NCBI GenBank assembly: GCA_029975215.1
Contig: JARKPO010000018.1
Coordinates: 41,451 to 105,450 of the forward strand
Reading direction: 5' to 3'
Origin: Levilinea sp.
GTDB taxonomy: Bacteria > Chloroflexota > Anaerolineae > Anaerolineales > Anaerolineaceae
Length of the DNA stretch: 64,000 nt
Shown: piece after piece, positions 25,934-34,529 of the stretch
How the letters are laid out: every line of letters starts with the position of its first letter
How positions within the stretch are numbered: position 1 is the first letter of the stretch
Program-made: the position numbers and the translations under genes
The notes under the pieces: generated by a model
What the model was told of the DNA's origin: nothing
The model's input: the letters and a program-made list of their open reading frames with translations, nothing else
Database searches by the model: none

Positions 25934-27526
25934 TTACACCTCAGGCAGCAGCGGCATAGACGGCCCCTCCACCCCCAGGTGTTCCGCCAGCGCGGCACGC
26001 AGCGCCGTGCGATCATCCCATGTATATTCCACCGCTCCAAAGCACATGGACTGCTCATGGCCCTTGCCGCAGGCCATGACCACATCCCCAGGGCGCGCCA
26101 AAGCCACCCCTGCGCGCAGGGCAGCCCGTCGGTCGGGCACCCGCCAAAATGTTTCCCCCTCTACCCCTCCCGCCCCGCGCGCAGCCGATGCCATCTCTTC
26201 CAGAATATCAGCCAGCGACTCGGTGCGCGGGTCTTCTGCGGTCAAAACCGTGAAATCCGCCAGTTTGACGGATACTTCAGCCATCATGCGCCGCTTTTGT
26301 CGGTCGCGCAGACCCGCCGAGCCAAAAATGGCAATCACCCGCCCCTGGGTCATCTCTCGCGCCGCCCGCAGCGCGCTTTCCAACGCAAACGGCGTGTGAG
26401 CAAAGTCCACAATGGCGGTGAAATCCTGCCCCAGGTCAATCCGTTCCATCCGCCCAGGGATGGCCGCCAACTGCCGCACCCCCTCAGCCGCGTCCTCCGG
26501 CGCAATCCCCAGGCCGAACACACAGGCGCTCAGCGCTGCCAGGATGTTGGCGATATTAAACGCCCCCACCAGGTGCGAATCGATCTTCATGCGAAAATCG
26601 CGGCTCACCGCCCAAAAATGCAGCCCTTTAGCGTCATAGTGAATATCCTCGGCCCACAGGTCAGCCCCAGCGTCTGGGCGCAGGCTGTACCCAACCTGCC
26701 GCGTCGAGGTCACCGCCTTCAAATAGCTGTAAGAGCGATCGTCACAGTTCAATACCGCCAGGCGGGGATTGCCCTGGGCCTTAACCTTGGTCTCATTCAG
26801 ACTGGTGAACAGGCGCGCCTTAGCCGCCCGATAAGCCTCATAATTCCCATGGTAATCCAGGTGCTCGTGGGTGATGTTCGTCACCACCGCCACATCAAAT
26901 TCACAGGCGCTCACGCGGTGCTGCGCCAGGCCGTGGGAAGTTGATTCCAGCACCACATGGGTCAGCCCCGCCGCCACCATACGGGCAAGGTACCGCTGCA
27001 CCTCGGGGGCCTCCGGTGTGGTCACATGAAAGCCCGTGTCCAGGGTCTCACTGCCAATCTGGGCATTGACGGTGGAGATCATCCCCGCCCATTTTCGCCC
27101 CGCCAGCAGCATCTGATAGATCAGGTTCGAAGTGGTGGTCTTGCCGTCTGTGCCCGTCACTCCCACCACCGTCATCTGCCGCGCCGGAAAGTCGTAAAAC
27201 GCCGCCGAAAGGTAAGCCAGCGCCTCACGCGTATCCACGACCTGCACATACGGCACGCCCGGTTCTAGCCCAGCCTGCATGCCCACCACTGCGCAGGCCC
27301 CGCGCCCCACCGCATCCGCAATAAAGCGGTGTCCGTCCACAGAGCCGCCCTGCAAAGCCACAAACAAATGACCCGGCTGCACCGCCCGCGAATCAAACAC
27401 CACGCCGGTGACAGGCGTTTCAGGAATCAGCGCCGGGGATAACACCGCCAGCGGGACTCCCTGAAACAACTGCGCCAAGTTCTTCTTCACAAAGCCAGTC
27501 ACGTTTTCTCCTTGCTGCTCAGTCAT
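25934..27526 (-). CDS. murE: UDP-N-acetylmuramyl-tripeptide synthetase (MurE ligase)
   Basis: 530 aa Mur ligase of peptidoglycan synthesis; adds the third stem-peptide residue to UDP-MurNAc-L-Ala-D-Glu. P-loop VTGTDGKTTTSN, TTPEAPEVQRYLA, ESTSHGL, THEHLDYHG, and the C-terminal HTPFAL and GKGHEQ motifs are present. The substrate-choice motif that reads DNPR in meso-diaminopimelate enzymes reads EDPR here (AEDPRTES), keeping the Arg but altering the two preceding residues, so the third amino acid is uncertain. It stands alone rather than in a dcw cluster. Confidence 0.9.
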   Translation of the reverse strand: MTEQQGENVTGFVKKNLAQLFQGVPLAVLSPALIPETPVTGVVFDSRAVQPGHLFVALQGGSVDGHRFIADAVGRGACAVVGMQAGLEPGVPYVQVVDTREALAYLSAAFYDFPARQMTVVGVTGTDGKTTTSNLIYQMLLAGRKWAGMISTVNAQIGSETLDTGFHVTTPEAPEVQRYLARMVAAGLTHVVLESTSHGLAQHRVSACEFDVAVVTNITHEHLDYHGNYEAYRAAKARLFTSLNETKVKAQGNPRLAVLNCDDRSYSYLKAVTSTRQVGYSLRPDAGADLWAEDIHYDAKGLHFWAVSRDFRMKIDSHLVGAFNIANILAALSACVFGLGIAPEDAAEGVRQLAAIPGRMERIDLGQDFTAIVDFAHTPFALESALRAAREMTQGRVIAIFGSAGLRDRQKRRMMAEVSVKLADFTVLTAEDPRTESLADILEEMASAARGAGGVEGETFWRVPDRRAALRAGVALARPGDVVMACGKGHEQSMCFGAVEYTWDDRTALRAALAEHLGVEGPSMPLLPEV

Positions 27527-27595
27527 CCGTTTTTCCTGATTATTCCTTCCATTGTACCATTCTCAAAAAGCCTCGGAAACCCACGGTTAAAGCAA

Positions 27596-27635
27596 CACAC
27601 TTTGGCGGAACGGCATGCAATTCCGCCAAAGTGTG
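27596..27635 (-). terminator. terminator of the F0 operon
   Basis: Perfect 15-bp stem CACACTTTGGCGGAA / TTCCGCCAAAGTGTG with a 10-base loop, 18 bases beyond the atpF stop. The T tract on the minus strand is weak (TTGCTTT). Confidence 0.65.
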
Positions 27636-27652
27636 AAGGGAGTCAATTCGAA

Positions 27653-28396
27653 TTACTGCAAGCTCTGGCGCAAACCGGCTAACTGCCCGGCCACAGAGCC
27701 GTCCACCACACGGTCGCCCACACGCACCACCAGGCCGCCCAAAATGGCCGGGTCCACACGGAAGGTGATCGTCCCGCCGCTGTCGAGCGTCTTCAGCAAG
27801 TCGCGGCGCACCGCTTCCTGCTCCGCTTCGGTCAGCGGCAGGGCCGAGGTGACCTCAGCCGAGGCGCCGCGCAAACCGGCTTCTTCCACCAATGTCACCT
27901 TACCAGAGCGCACTCCGGAGAAGAATTCATCCACCAGGGCGCGCTGACGGGCCTCATCCGCTTTCAACGATTCGCCAATCAAGCGCTGCGTCGCTGCAAT
28001 CGCCAGGCTGGCCACCTGGCTGCGCAGACTGGCCAGGGCCACATTGCGCTCCGAGGCAACTTCAGCCATGGCCACTTCGCGCGCTTTGGCGGTTTCTGCC
28101 TCAGCGGCCGCGCGCACTTCACGCGCTGCTGCTTCAGCCCGGTCGGTGGCTTCACGCACAATCTCCGCAGCCTTGGTCTGTGCTTCAGATAAAATCCGGC
28201 TGGCTTCTCGCTCTGCGTTTGCGCGGGCGTCTGCCGCCACACGGGCGTCTTCCAGGCCCTGCGCAATCGTCTCGCGCCGCTTTTCCAACATGCGAATAAT
28301 CGGCTTGACCACCCAGGCATTGATCACCACGAACATGATCAAGAAGTTGAACAGCTGTACCAACAGATAGCCGAGGCTAATTCCCAATCCTTCCAA
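27653..28396 (-). CDS. atpF: ATP synthase F0 subunit b fused to the C-terminal part of delta
   Basis: 247 aa, longer than subunit b alone (about 155-170). Residues 1-30 form the membrane anchor, followed by a long charged Ala-rich coiled coil to about 150 (EREASRILSEAQTKAAE), as in subunit b. Residues about 170-247 match the C-terminal domain of delta (TSALPLTEAEQEAVRRDLL, ILGGLVVRVGDRVVDGSV). The N-terminal six-helix bundle of delta, which binds alpha, is not seen. TTG start at 28396 with AGGAG 7 bases upstream. Last gene of an F0-only operon; F1 genes are absent. Confidence 0.85.
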   Translation of the reverse strand: MEGLGISLGYLLVQLFNFLIMFVVINAWVVKPIIRMLEKRRETIAQGLEDARVAADARANAEREASRILSEAQTKAAEIVREATDRAEAAAREVRAAAEAETAKAREVAMAEVASERNVALASLRSQVASLAIAATQRLIGESLKADEARQRALVDEFFSGVRSGKVTLVEEAGLRGASAEVTSALPLTEAEQEAVRRDLLKTLDSGGTITFRVDPAILGGLVVRVGDRVVDGSVAGQLAGLRQSLQ

Positions 28397-28432
28397 GGCG
28401 GTACTCCTTCCTTTTTAGCGGTGGTCTTCGGA

Positions 28433-28669
28433 CTAGAGAACGAAGAGCATTAAGAATGCGATCACCAAGCAGTAGATCGCGATCGCTTCTGAGAAAGCGA
28501 TGCCCAGGATCATGTTCGTCAATAGGGTTCCATAGGTATCTGGGTTGCGGGCCATGCCTTCCAAAGCCCCTTGCACACTCAACCCAATGCCAATGCCCGC
28601 ACCCAGCGCGCCGATCATCGCCAGACCAGCTCCAATGAATTTTGCCGCCATTACGATATCGCCTGTCAT
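28433..28669 (-). CDS. atpE: ATP synthase F0 subunit c
   Basis: 78 aa hairpin of two membrane helices forming the rotor ring. The glycine-rich first helix GALGAGIGIGLSVQGALEG and the loop RNPD are typical. The ion-binding carboxylate is E61 in helix 2 (GIAFSEAIAIY). Na+-binding rings usually have Ser or Thr directly after this Glu; here it is Ala, which favours proton coupling (inference). AGGAGGAG ribosome binding site. Confidence 0.96.
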   Translation of the reverse strand: MTGDIVMAAKFIGAGLAMIGALGAGIGIGLSVQGALEGMARNPDTYGTLLTNMILGIAFSEAIAIYCLVIAFLMLFVL

Positions 28670-28741
28670 TCGAACGTCTCCTCCTGATTCTCTAGGTTCA
28701 ACCTAAACTGGTTTCAAGCGTGGCCGCTCCGGTATTTCCGC

Positions 28742-29719
28742 TTACGAGTGTTCCTCACCGCCGTGCCCCACCGTGGCCTGCGCCATGAACACCATGGTGA
28801 GCATGCCAAAAACGAAGGCCTGAATCAAGCCGATGAAGAACTCAAACAAATAAATGCCCGAAGGCAAAAAGGTCGGCAGCATGGTGCCGATCAAAATCAG
28901 CAAAACCAACCCGGCGAACATATTACCAAACAACCGGAATGCAAACGAGAGAATTTTCGCCAGCTCGGAGATCAGTTCCAGTAAACCTACGGCCAGGTCA
29001 ATGGCTCCAAAACCAGGTTTGGTGAAGATCGTACGCACATTCAGGAACTTGAGGAAGTAGCCCAACCCCTGCGCACGAACGCCGATCACCTGAGTCATCA
29101 CCACCGAAAAGAGCGCCAGCGCCACGGTGAAGTTCAAATCCGTAGGCAGCCCGCGCAGGAAGCCAATCAACGCATACCCATCCTGGGTTTCTGAATGGCC
29201 GTCCCCCTGTACCAGTGAATACAGCCCCGGCAAAATCTCCTTCACCGGGCTTCCGTGCTCTGAATGGTGCAGCAGACCGATCGTTTCATACCCCGGCAGC
29301 AGCTTGCTCCAATTGGCCACCAACACCACCAGGGTGATGGCAGCAAAGTAGGGGAAAATGCGCTTGGTCCATTTGCCCGCCGAGGATTCGGTCAGGTTAT
29401 ACAGCGCCTCCATCAAAGCTTCCACCGCGCCGTATATGCCCTTCGGAACCAGGCTGCCGCTTTTGGCGTAGCTGCGCACCGCCAACGCCAGGGCCAGGAT
29501 GATGACATCCATCACCAGCATCGCCAGCATGGTATTAGTCAGATACACATCCCCACCCAATGAAAACAGCGGCTTTTTGGACACAGCTTCTGCGGCAACC
29601 TGAATATGCGGTCGCACCGGGAAGAAGTAGTTCACCGAAACAGCCGTCAATATGGCAAAGAGCAGCACCAACCAGCGGTTCACGCCCCAACGCCACTTAC
29701 GAGTTTTGGTTTCTTCCAA
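28742..29719 (-). CDS. atpB: ATP synthase F0 subunit a
   Basis: 325 aa. The essential Arg is in FRLFGNMFAGLVLLIL near the C terminus, and conserved PTDLNFTVALALF and GLIQAFVFGMLTMVF segments are seen. Start set at a TTG (29719) because AGGAGG stands 6-7 bases before it; a longer reading from 29791 has no such site. It overlaps the end of atpI by 23 bases. Forms the stationary half-channels against the c ring. Confidence 0.92.
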   Translation of the reverse strand: MEETKTRKWRWGVNRWLVLLFAILTAVSVNYFFPVRPHIQVAAEAVSKKPLFSLGGDVYLTNTMLAMLVMDVIILALALAVRSYAKSGSLVPKGIYGAVEALMEALYNLTESSAGKWTKRIFPYFAAITLVVLVANWSKLLPGYETIGLLHHSEHGSPVKEILPGLYSLVQGDGHSETQDGYALIGFLRGLPTDLNFTVALALFSVVMTQVIGVRAQGLGYFLKFLNVRTIFTKPGFGAIDLAVGLLELISELAKILSFAFRLFGNMFAGLVLLILIGTMLPTFLPSGIYLFEFFIGLIQAFVFGMLTMVFMAQATVGHGGEEHS

Positions 29720-30011
29720 CGCTTGCCTCCTTCTGTTGCGAAGATGGGGATCCAATCTGCGTCTTAATGCGCGCAACCGCTCCCCGAACAATGACCAACA
29801 TCAGCACGATGGAAATCGGTACGCTGACCGCCACCAAAATCAGGGTGATCACCGGTCGGGTCTGAAATTGCTGGTCCAACCACAAACCCAAAAGAACAGA
29901 ACCGAGTACAACAACCAGGGTTAAGCACCCCACCTGCCCGGCAACCGCCGCCAATGCCAAATTGATGGCTTTTTGTTTCCCGTCGTTCGCGCCAGGGGCA
30001 GGATCAATCAT
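29697..30011 (-). CDS. atpI: AtpI/AtpZ-family small membrane protein
   Basis: 104 aa with two hydrophobic segments (about 17-47 and 55-78), first in the F0 operon as usual for AtpI, which assists assembly of the c ring. The ATG lies only 9 bases after a consensus -10 box, so its mRNA is nearly or fully leaderless. Confidence 0.8.
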   Translation of the reverse strand: MIDPAPGANDGKQKAINLALAAVAGQVGCLTLVVVLGSVLLGLWLDQQFQTRPVITLILVAVSVPISIVLMLVIVRGAVARIKTQIGSPSSQQKEASVGRNQNS

Positions 30012-30020
30012 AACGTAGAG

Positions 30021-30049
30021 ATTATATCAAATGCGAAAATTCAAGTCAA
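30021..30049 (-). promoter_or_regulatory. promoter of the F0 operon
   Basis: Minus-strand TTGACT (30044-30049), 17 bases, TATAAT (30021-30026) with an extended TG. The -35 box overlaps the nuoN stop codon. Predicted start 30011-30014, at the atpI ATG. Confidence 0.75.
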
Positions 30050-31503
30050 TAAACGATAAGACTTGCTGCCGCCTGGCTGGCCCAGGTGTAAAACGGCGAT
30101 ACCAGCACGCCCAACACCACTACCAGCACAACGCAGCCCACCAAAGCCACCTTCCAGGCGGGCGCCATGTTCAGCGGCTGGGTCTCATTCTCCGCGCGGT
30201 CCAAATACACCACCTTCAGCACGCGCAGATAGTAATACAGTGCCGCAATGGAATTGATCACACCCACCACCGCCAACCAGGCCATGCTGGCTTCTACCGC
30301 CGCGCCAAACACCAGCAGCTTGCCGATGAACCCAGCAAAGGGAGGAATGCCGCCCAAAGAAAGCAGCACCGCCAGCAGAATCAAAGCCGTCCCCGGCGAG
30401 CGGCGGCTGAGGCCCGCGTAGGCGCTGATCTCGTCCGAACCCACCGCTCGCCCCACCACCATCACCACACCAAAGGCGGCCAGGTTGGTCACCAGATACG
30501 CCATCAAATAATACAGCGTGGCCGTCACACCAAAATCGCTCTGCGCCGCCGCGCCGATCAAGATCGTGCCGGCCTGGGCAATGGAGGAATAGGCCAGCAG
30601 GCGTTTGATGTTCTTCTGGTTCAATGCCTGAAGATTGCCCACCACCATGCTCGCCACGGCCAGCGTCGCAATCAACGCCGTCCACAGACTGCTCAGCGCC
30701 GGATACACCACCAACAGCACGCGCAGCAGAACAGCAAACCCAGCCGCCTTTGACGCCGTGGATAAGAAGCCCGCCACTGACGTGGGCGCACCTTCATACA
30801 CGTCCGGCGCCCAGAAATGCAGCGGAGCCGCCGATACCTTGAAGGCAAAACCTACCACCACCAGCAGCGCCGTCAGCACCCCCAGACCCATAGGCACCGT
30901 ACCCGCGCTCAACTGCGCGCCAATTTCATTCAGATTCGTGCTGCCGGTGAAGCCGTACAGCAGGCTGAAACCGTAGAGCATGACCGCCGAGGTCATTGCC
31001 CCAAACAGCAGATATTTCACACCGGATTCCACCGACTTCTTGTCGCGGATCAGGAAACCCGCCATCGCATACAGCGGGATCGAGGCGGTTTCAAACGCCA
31101 GGTAGATCATGATCAGGTCCACGGCCGAGGCCATGAAAGTCATCCCCAGGGTGGCGATAACCAGCAGGGTGAAAAACTCGCCGTGTTCGCAAATCCCTTC
31201 GTTCTCCGTGGCAAACAGCGCGGTGATGGCCATGCCGGTCACAAACAGCATGCGGAAGACAAAGCCCGTGCTGTCCAGGCGCATCATCCCGCCCCACAGC
31301 AGCAGCGGTTCAGGCCCTGGGCGGGCAAACAACAGGCTCAACAGAATCACCACTGTGCCGCCCCCCGCCGCAATCCAACCCAAATACCGGCAACGGCGGC
31401 TGCGCCAGAGCAAATCCAGGGTCAGCAGCACCGCCGCCAACACCAACAAACCCAGTTCTGGCAGGATTTTCAGCAGCATGTCACCCAATGGAACTGTCAT
31501 CAT
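30046..31503 (-). CDS. nuoN: NADH-quinone oxidoreductase subunit N
   Basis: 485 aa, about 14 membrane helices, antiporter-like proton-pumping subunit of complex I next to NuoK. Seen: conserved TM5 Glu in YLAFETASIPLYAMAGFL, the TM7 region FKVSAAPLHFWAPDVYEGAP with the pumping Lys, and RLLAYSSIAQAG. Last gene of the nuo operon; its stop overlaps the F0 promoter. Confidence 0.93.
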   Translation of the reverse strand: MMTVPLGDMLLKILPELGLLVLAAVLLTLDLLWRSRRCRYLGWIAAGGGTVVILLSLLFARPGPEPLLLWGGMMRLDSTGFVFRMLFVTGMAITALFATENEGICEHGEFFTLLVIATLGMTFMASAVDLIMIYLAFETASIPLYAMAGFLIRDKKSVESGVKYLLFGAMTSAVMLYGFSLLYGFTGSTNLNEIGAQLSAGTVPMGLGVLTALLVVVGFAFKVSAAPLHFWAPDVYEGAPTSVAGFLSTASKAAGFAVLLRVLLVVYPALSSLWTALIATLAVASMVVGNLQALNQKNIKRLLAYSSIAQAGTILIGAAAQSDFGVTATLYYLMAYLVTNLAAFGVVMVVGRAVGSDEISAYAGLSRRSPGTALILLAVLLSLGGIPPFAGFIGKLLVFGAAVEASMAWLAVVGVINSIAALYYYLRVLKVVYLDRAENETQPLNMAPAWKVALVGCVVLVVVLGVLVSPFYTWASQAAASLIVY

Positions 31504-31506
31504 TGC

Positions 31507-32973
31507 CTACCCTCCCAGCAGCCCAAGAATGTTCTGAACACCCGGCTGCAGCACCGAGGTCATCAACGACGGGAACCAACCCAACCCAATCATAAACGCA
31601 GCCAACAACCCAATCGCCAGCTTATCCATCCAGGTGATATCGGGAATGTTCTCAAACTGCTTGGGCAGCTCACCAAAAAATACCCGCCGCACCACCAGCA
31701 GAATGTAGCCCGCCGTCACCAGCACCCCCAGGATGGCAATGATCGCCACCAGCGGGGCGGTACGCCAGGCTCCCATGAAAATCGGGAATTCTGCCACAAA
31801 CCCGCTGAACCCAGGCATGCCCATGCTCACCAAACCGGCAATGATAAAGCCCACCGCCGCCCAGGGCATCTTCTGCACCAGACCGCCCAACTGGCTCAGC
31901 TCACGCGTGTGCGTGCGGTCGTACACCATGCCGACCACAGAGAAGAAGAGAGCCGTCATAATGCCGTGCGAAAACATTTGCATCCCTGCCCCCAGCAGGC
32001 TGTCCTGGTTCAGGCAGGCGAAACCAATCAACACCAGACCCATGTGCGAAACGGACGAAAAACCGATGACGTATTTGAAATCGCTCTGGATCAGCGCAAT
32101 CAGCGCGCCGTACACCACGTTAATGGTAGCCAAAACCAGCACCACCGGAGCCCAAAAACGCGCCCCGTCCGGCAGCAGCATGATCGCCACGCGCAGGGCC
32201 GCGAACGCGCCCACCTTCATTTCCACACCCGCCAGCAGCATGGAAACCGCCGTGGGTGCGGCCACGTGGCCGTCCGGAGCCCAACTGTGGAAGGGGAAAA
32301 TGCCGCTCAGCACGCCGAACCCCAAGAAAATGAAGGGGAACCACAACTGCTGAAAAGCGATGGGGAAGCCGGCTTTCTCCAGGGCCAGCATATCAAAGGT
32401 GCGCAGCCCCGACCCAAAGTAAATCGCCAGCGCGCCCACCAAGGCCAGCACGGAGCCAGCAAACAGGAACAAAGTCAGCTTCATGCCGCCGTATTCGCGC
32501 GTCTTGGGCGACCCCCACAGAATGATCATCAAGTATTTGGGGAAGACCGCCAACTCAAAGAAGAAGAACAATTGAAACAGGTCCAGCGAAGCGAACACGC
32601 CCAACACGCTGGAACCCAGGAACATCAGATAAGAGAAGAACTCCCGCGGGCGGTCGTCCACATGCCACGAAACCAGCACACCGGTAAACACCACCAGCCC
32701 CGAAAGCAGGATCAGCGGCAGGCTCAGCCCGTCCACCCCCACATGGTATTGAATCCCCAGGGCCGGAACCCAGGGCGCGGTCTCAACGAACTGGTACCCC
32801 GCCTGGGCCACGTCGTAGAGCGCGTACACCGCCACACTCAGCACCAGCACAACCGCGGCGCTGCCCAGGGCGATTCCGCGGATCCAATCTTTGCACTGGG
32901 CTGGTACCATCAAAAGCACTATCCCGGCCAGCAGTGGTAAGAAGATTAAGACGCTCAAGATAGGAAACTGCAT
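31507..32973 (-). CDS. nuoM: NADH-quinone oxidoreductase subunit M, divergent second copy
   Basis: 488 aa antiporter-like subunit. TM5 Glu in FFFELAVFPKYLMI and TM7-8 region FHSWAPDGHVAAPTAVSMLLAGVEMKVG, where canonical NuoM has HTWLPDAHTEAPTAGS...LLKLG. The pumping Lys is kept, but the surrounding residues differ clearly from the neighbouring NuoM, so this is not a recent duplication or an assembly artefact. It is the likelier extra subunit of a two-M complex I. Starts 10 bases after the upstream nuoM stop. Confidence 0.88.
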   Translation of the reverse strand: MQFPILSVLIFLPLLAGIVLLMVPAQCKDWIRGIALGSAAVVLVLSVAVYALYDVAQAGYQFVETAPWVPALGIQYHVGVDGLSLPLILLSGLVVFTGVLVSWHVDDRPREFFSYLMFLGSSVLGVFASLDLFQLFFFFELAVFPKYLMIILWGSPKTREYGGMKLTLFLFAGSVLALVGALAIYFGSGLRTFDMLALEKAGFPIAFQQLWFPFIFLGFGVLSGIFPFHSWAPDGHVAAPTAVSMLLAGVEMKVGAFAALRVAIMLLPDGARFWAPVVLVLATINVVYGALIALIQSDFKYVIGFSSVSHMGLVLIGFACLNQDSLLGAGMQMFSHGIMTALFFSVVGMVYDRTHTRELSQLGGLVQKMPWAAVGFIIAGLVSMGMPGFSGFVAEFPIFMGAWRTAPLVAIIAILGVLVTAGYILLVVRRVFFGELPKQFENIPDITWMDKLAIGLLAAFMIGLGWFPSLMTSVLQPGVQNILGLLGG

Positions 32974-32983
32974 CGCTCACCTC

Positions 32984-34516
32984 TCAGAACCACAGGCTCA
33001 TCGCCAGGCTAATCATGCTCACGGTGCGATTAATCACATCCAGGGCCCAGGCCGGCCACACACCCAAAATCAGCATCAAGACCATCAACGGGGCAATCAC
33101 AATCCCCTCGCGCAGGCTCATCTCCGGCAATTTACCTTTCCAGCGCTCATTCAGCGGCCCGTGCAGCACCATCTTGAGCGCCTTAAGGATATACGCGCCG
33201 GTGAAGAACAGGCCGATCATGCTCAGCGCCGTGGCCAGGGTGAACACCGGCCAGGCTCCCCGCACCACCAGGAATTCCGACACAAACCCCGCCAGCCCCG
33301 GCAGCCCCAGCGAACCCATCGCCGTAAACAGCAGCACCCCGCCGTACACCGGCATCTGCGCAAACAGCCCGCCAAATTCGGTCAGGTCGCGCGTATGGGT
33401 GCGCTCATAGATCACGCCCACCAGGAAGAACATGCCCGCAGCCGAAAGGCCGTGCGTCACCATCTGCAGCACCGCGCCGTTCAGCGCAATGACCGCATCC
33501 TGGCTGCCCACTGCCCAGGCCGCCGCAGCAATCCCCAAGACCACAAAACCCATGTGGTTGATGGAAGAATAGGCCACCAGCCGTTTGAAGTCTTTTTGAC
33601 CAAAGGCGCCCAACGCCCCAAAGATGATCGCCAAAGCCCCCAGCGCCGCTAGCCAGCCTGCGAACAGTTTCGATTCCAGCGGATACAGCGGCAGCACCAG
33701 GCGTAGAAAGCCGTACGCGCCCAGTTTCAGCAGCACCCCAGCCAAAATCATCGAGCCCGCTGTCGGCGCTTCGGTATGCGCGTCGGGCAGCCAGGTGTGG
33801 AACGGCCAAACCGGAACCTTGATGGCAAAGGCGATCACAAAGGCCCAAAAAGCCACTGCTTTCACCGTCGCCGTCGGCAGCCCCAGCAAAGTGCCGCTGC
33901 TCAGCGCCGGCCAAATCTGGAACAATTCTGTCAGGTCAAAAGTGCCCGCCACCACCCCGATCATCTGGGTGGCCAGTAGCAGTCCCAACGAACCGCCCAT
34001 GGTGTACAGGATGAACTTGAGTGCCGCATAGTTGCGCCGCGCTCCCCCCCACTGCGCAATCAGAAAATACATGGGAACCAGACCCACTTCCCAGAACACG
34101 AAGAACAGCAGCAGATCCAGCGATAAGAACACGCCCAACATCCCCGTTTCCAGCAGCAGGAACAGGAACAGATAGGCCTTCACCCGCTCCGTCACCGTGA
34201 AGGAGGCCAAAATCGCCAGCGGAGTCAGCACCACGGTCAGCAGCACCATCATCAGCGAAATCCCATCCACGCCCAGGTGGTACGAGGATTGAATCGCCGG
34301 ATACCACTGCATCTTCTCAATCAGTTGAAAACCCTCTGCCGAAGGGTCGAAGCGCGCCCACAACCCCAGCCCCAACCCAAAAGGAACCAGGCTGGCCGCC
34401 AAAGCTGCCCAGCGCAGCACACGGATGTTTTGGGCGGGCAGGAACAGCAGCACCACCGCACCCACCACCGGCGTGAACAAAATCAGGGTCAGGAGATGAT
34501 TGGTCAAAAGATCCAT
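32984..34516 (-). CDS. nuoM: NADH-quinone oxidoreductase subunit M, canonical copy
   Basis: 510 aa. Canonical motifs: FWEVGLVPMYFLIAQWGG (TM5 Glu), FHTWLPDAHTEAPTAGSM and ILAGVLLKLGAYGFLR (TM7-8 with Lys), RLVAYSSINHMGFVVLG, QMVTHGLSAAGMFFLVG. Cytoplasmic membrane, proton translocation. Lies between nuoL and the divergent nuoM. Confidence 0.93.
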   Translation of the reverse strand: MDLLTNHLLTLILFTPVVGAVVLLFLPAQNIRVLRWAALAASLVPFGLGLGLWARFDPSAEGFQLIEKMQWYPAIQSSYHLGVDGISLMMVLLTVVLTPLAILASFTVTERVKAYLFLFLLLETGMLGVFLSLDLLLFFVFWEVGLVPMYFLIAQWGGARRNYAALKFILYTMGGSLGLLLATQMIGVVAGTFDLTELFQIWPALSSGTLLGLPTATVKAVAFWAFVIAFAIKVPVWPFHTWLPDAHTEAPTAGSMILAGVLLKLGAYGFLRLVLPLYPLESKLFAGWLAALGALAIIFGALGAFGQKDFKRLVAYSSINHMGFVVLGIAAAAWAVGSQDAVIALNGAVLQMVTHGLSAAGMFFLVGVIYERTHTRDLTEFGGLFAQMPVYGGVLLFTAMGSLGLPGLAGFVSEFLVVRGAWPVFTLATALSMIGLFFTGAYILKALKMVLHGPLNERWKGKLPEMSLREGIVIAPLMVLMLILGVWPAWALDVINRTVSMISLAMSLWF

Positions 34517-34529
34517 CGTCCGCGCTCCC

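Noticed and set aside
30817..32940. Plus-strand open frame of 707 codons across nuoN/nuoM
   Set aside because: Antisense shadow of real nuo genes; composition (His, Gln, Arg rich) is that of mirrored membrane-protein codons and no motif is seen.
31507..34516. Two NuoM genes as an assembly duplication
   Set aside because: The two proteins differ clearly in length and in the TM7-8 signature.
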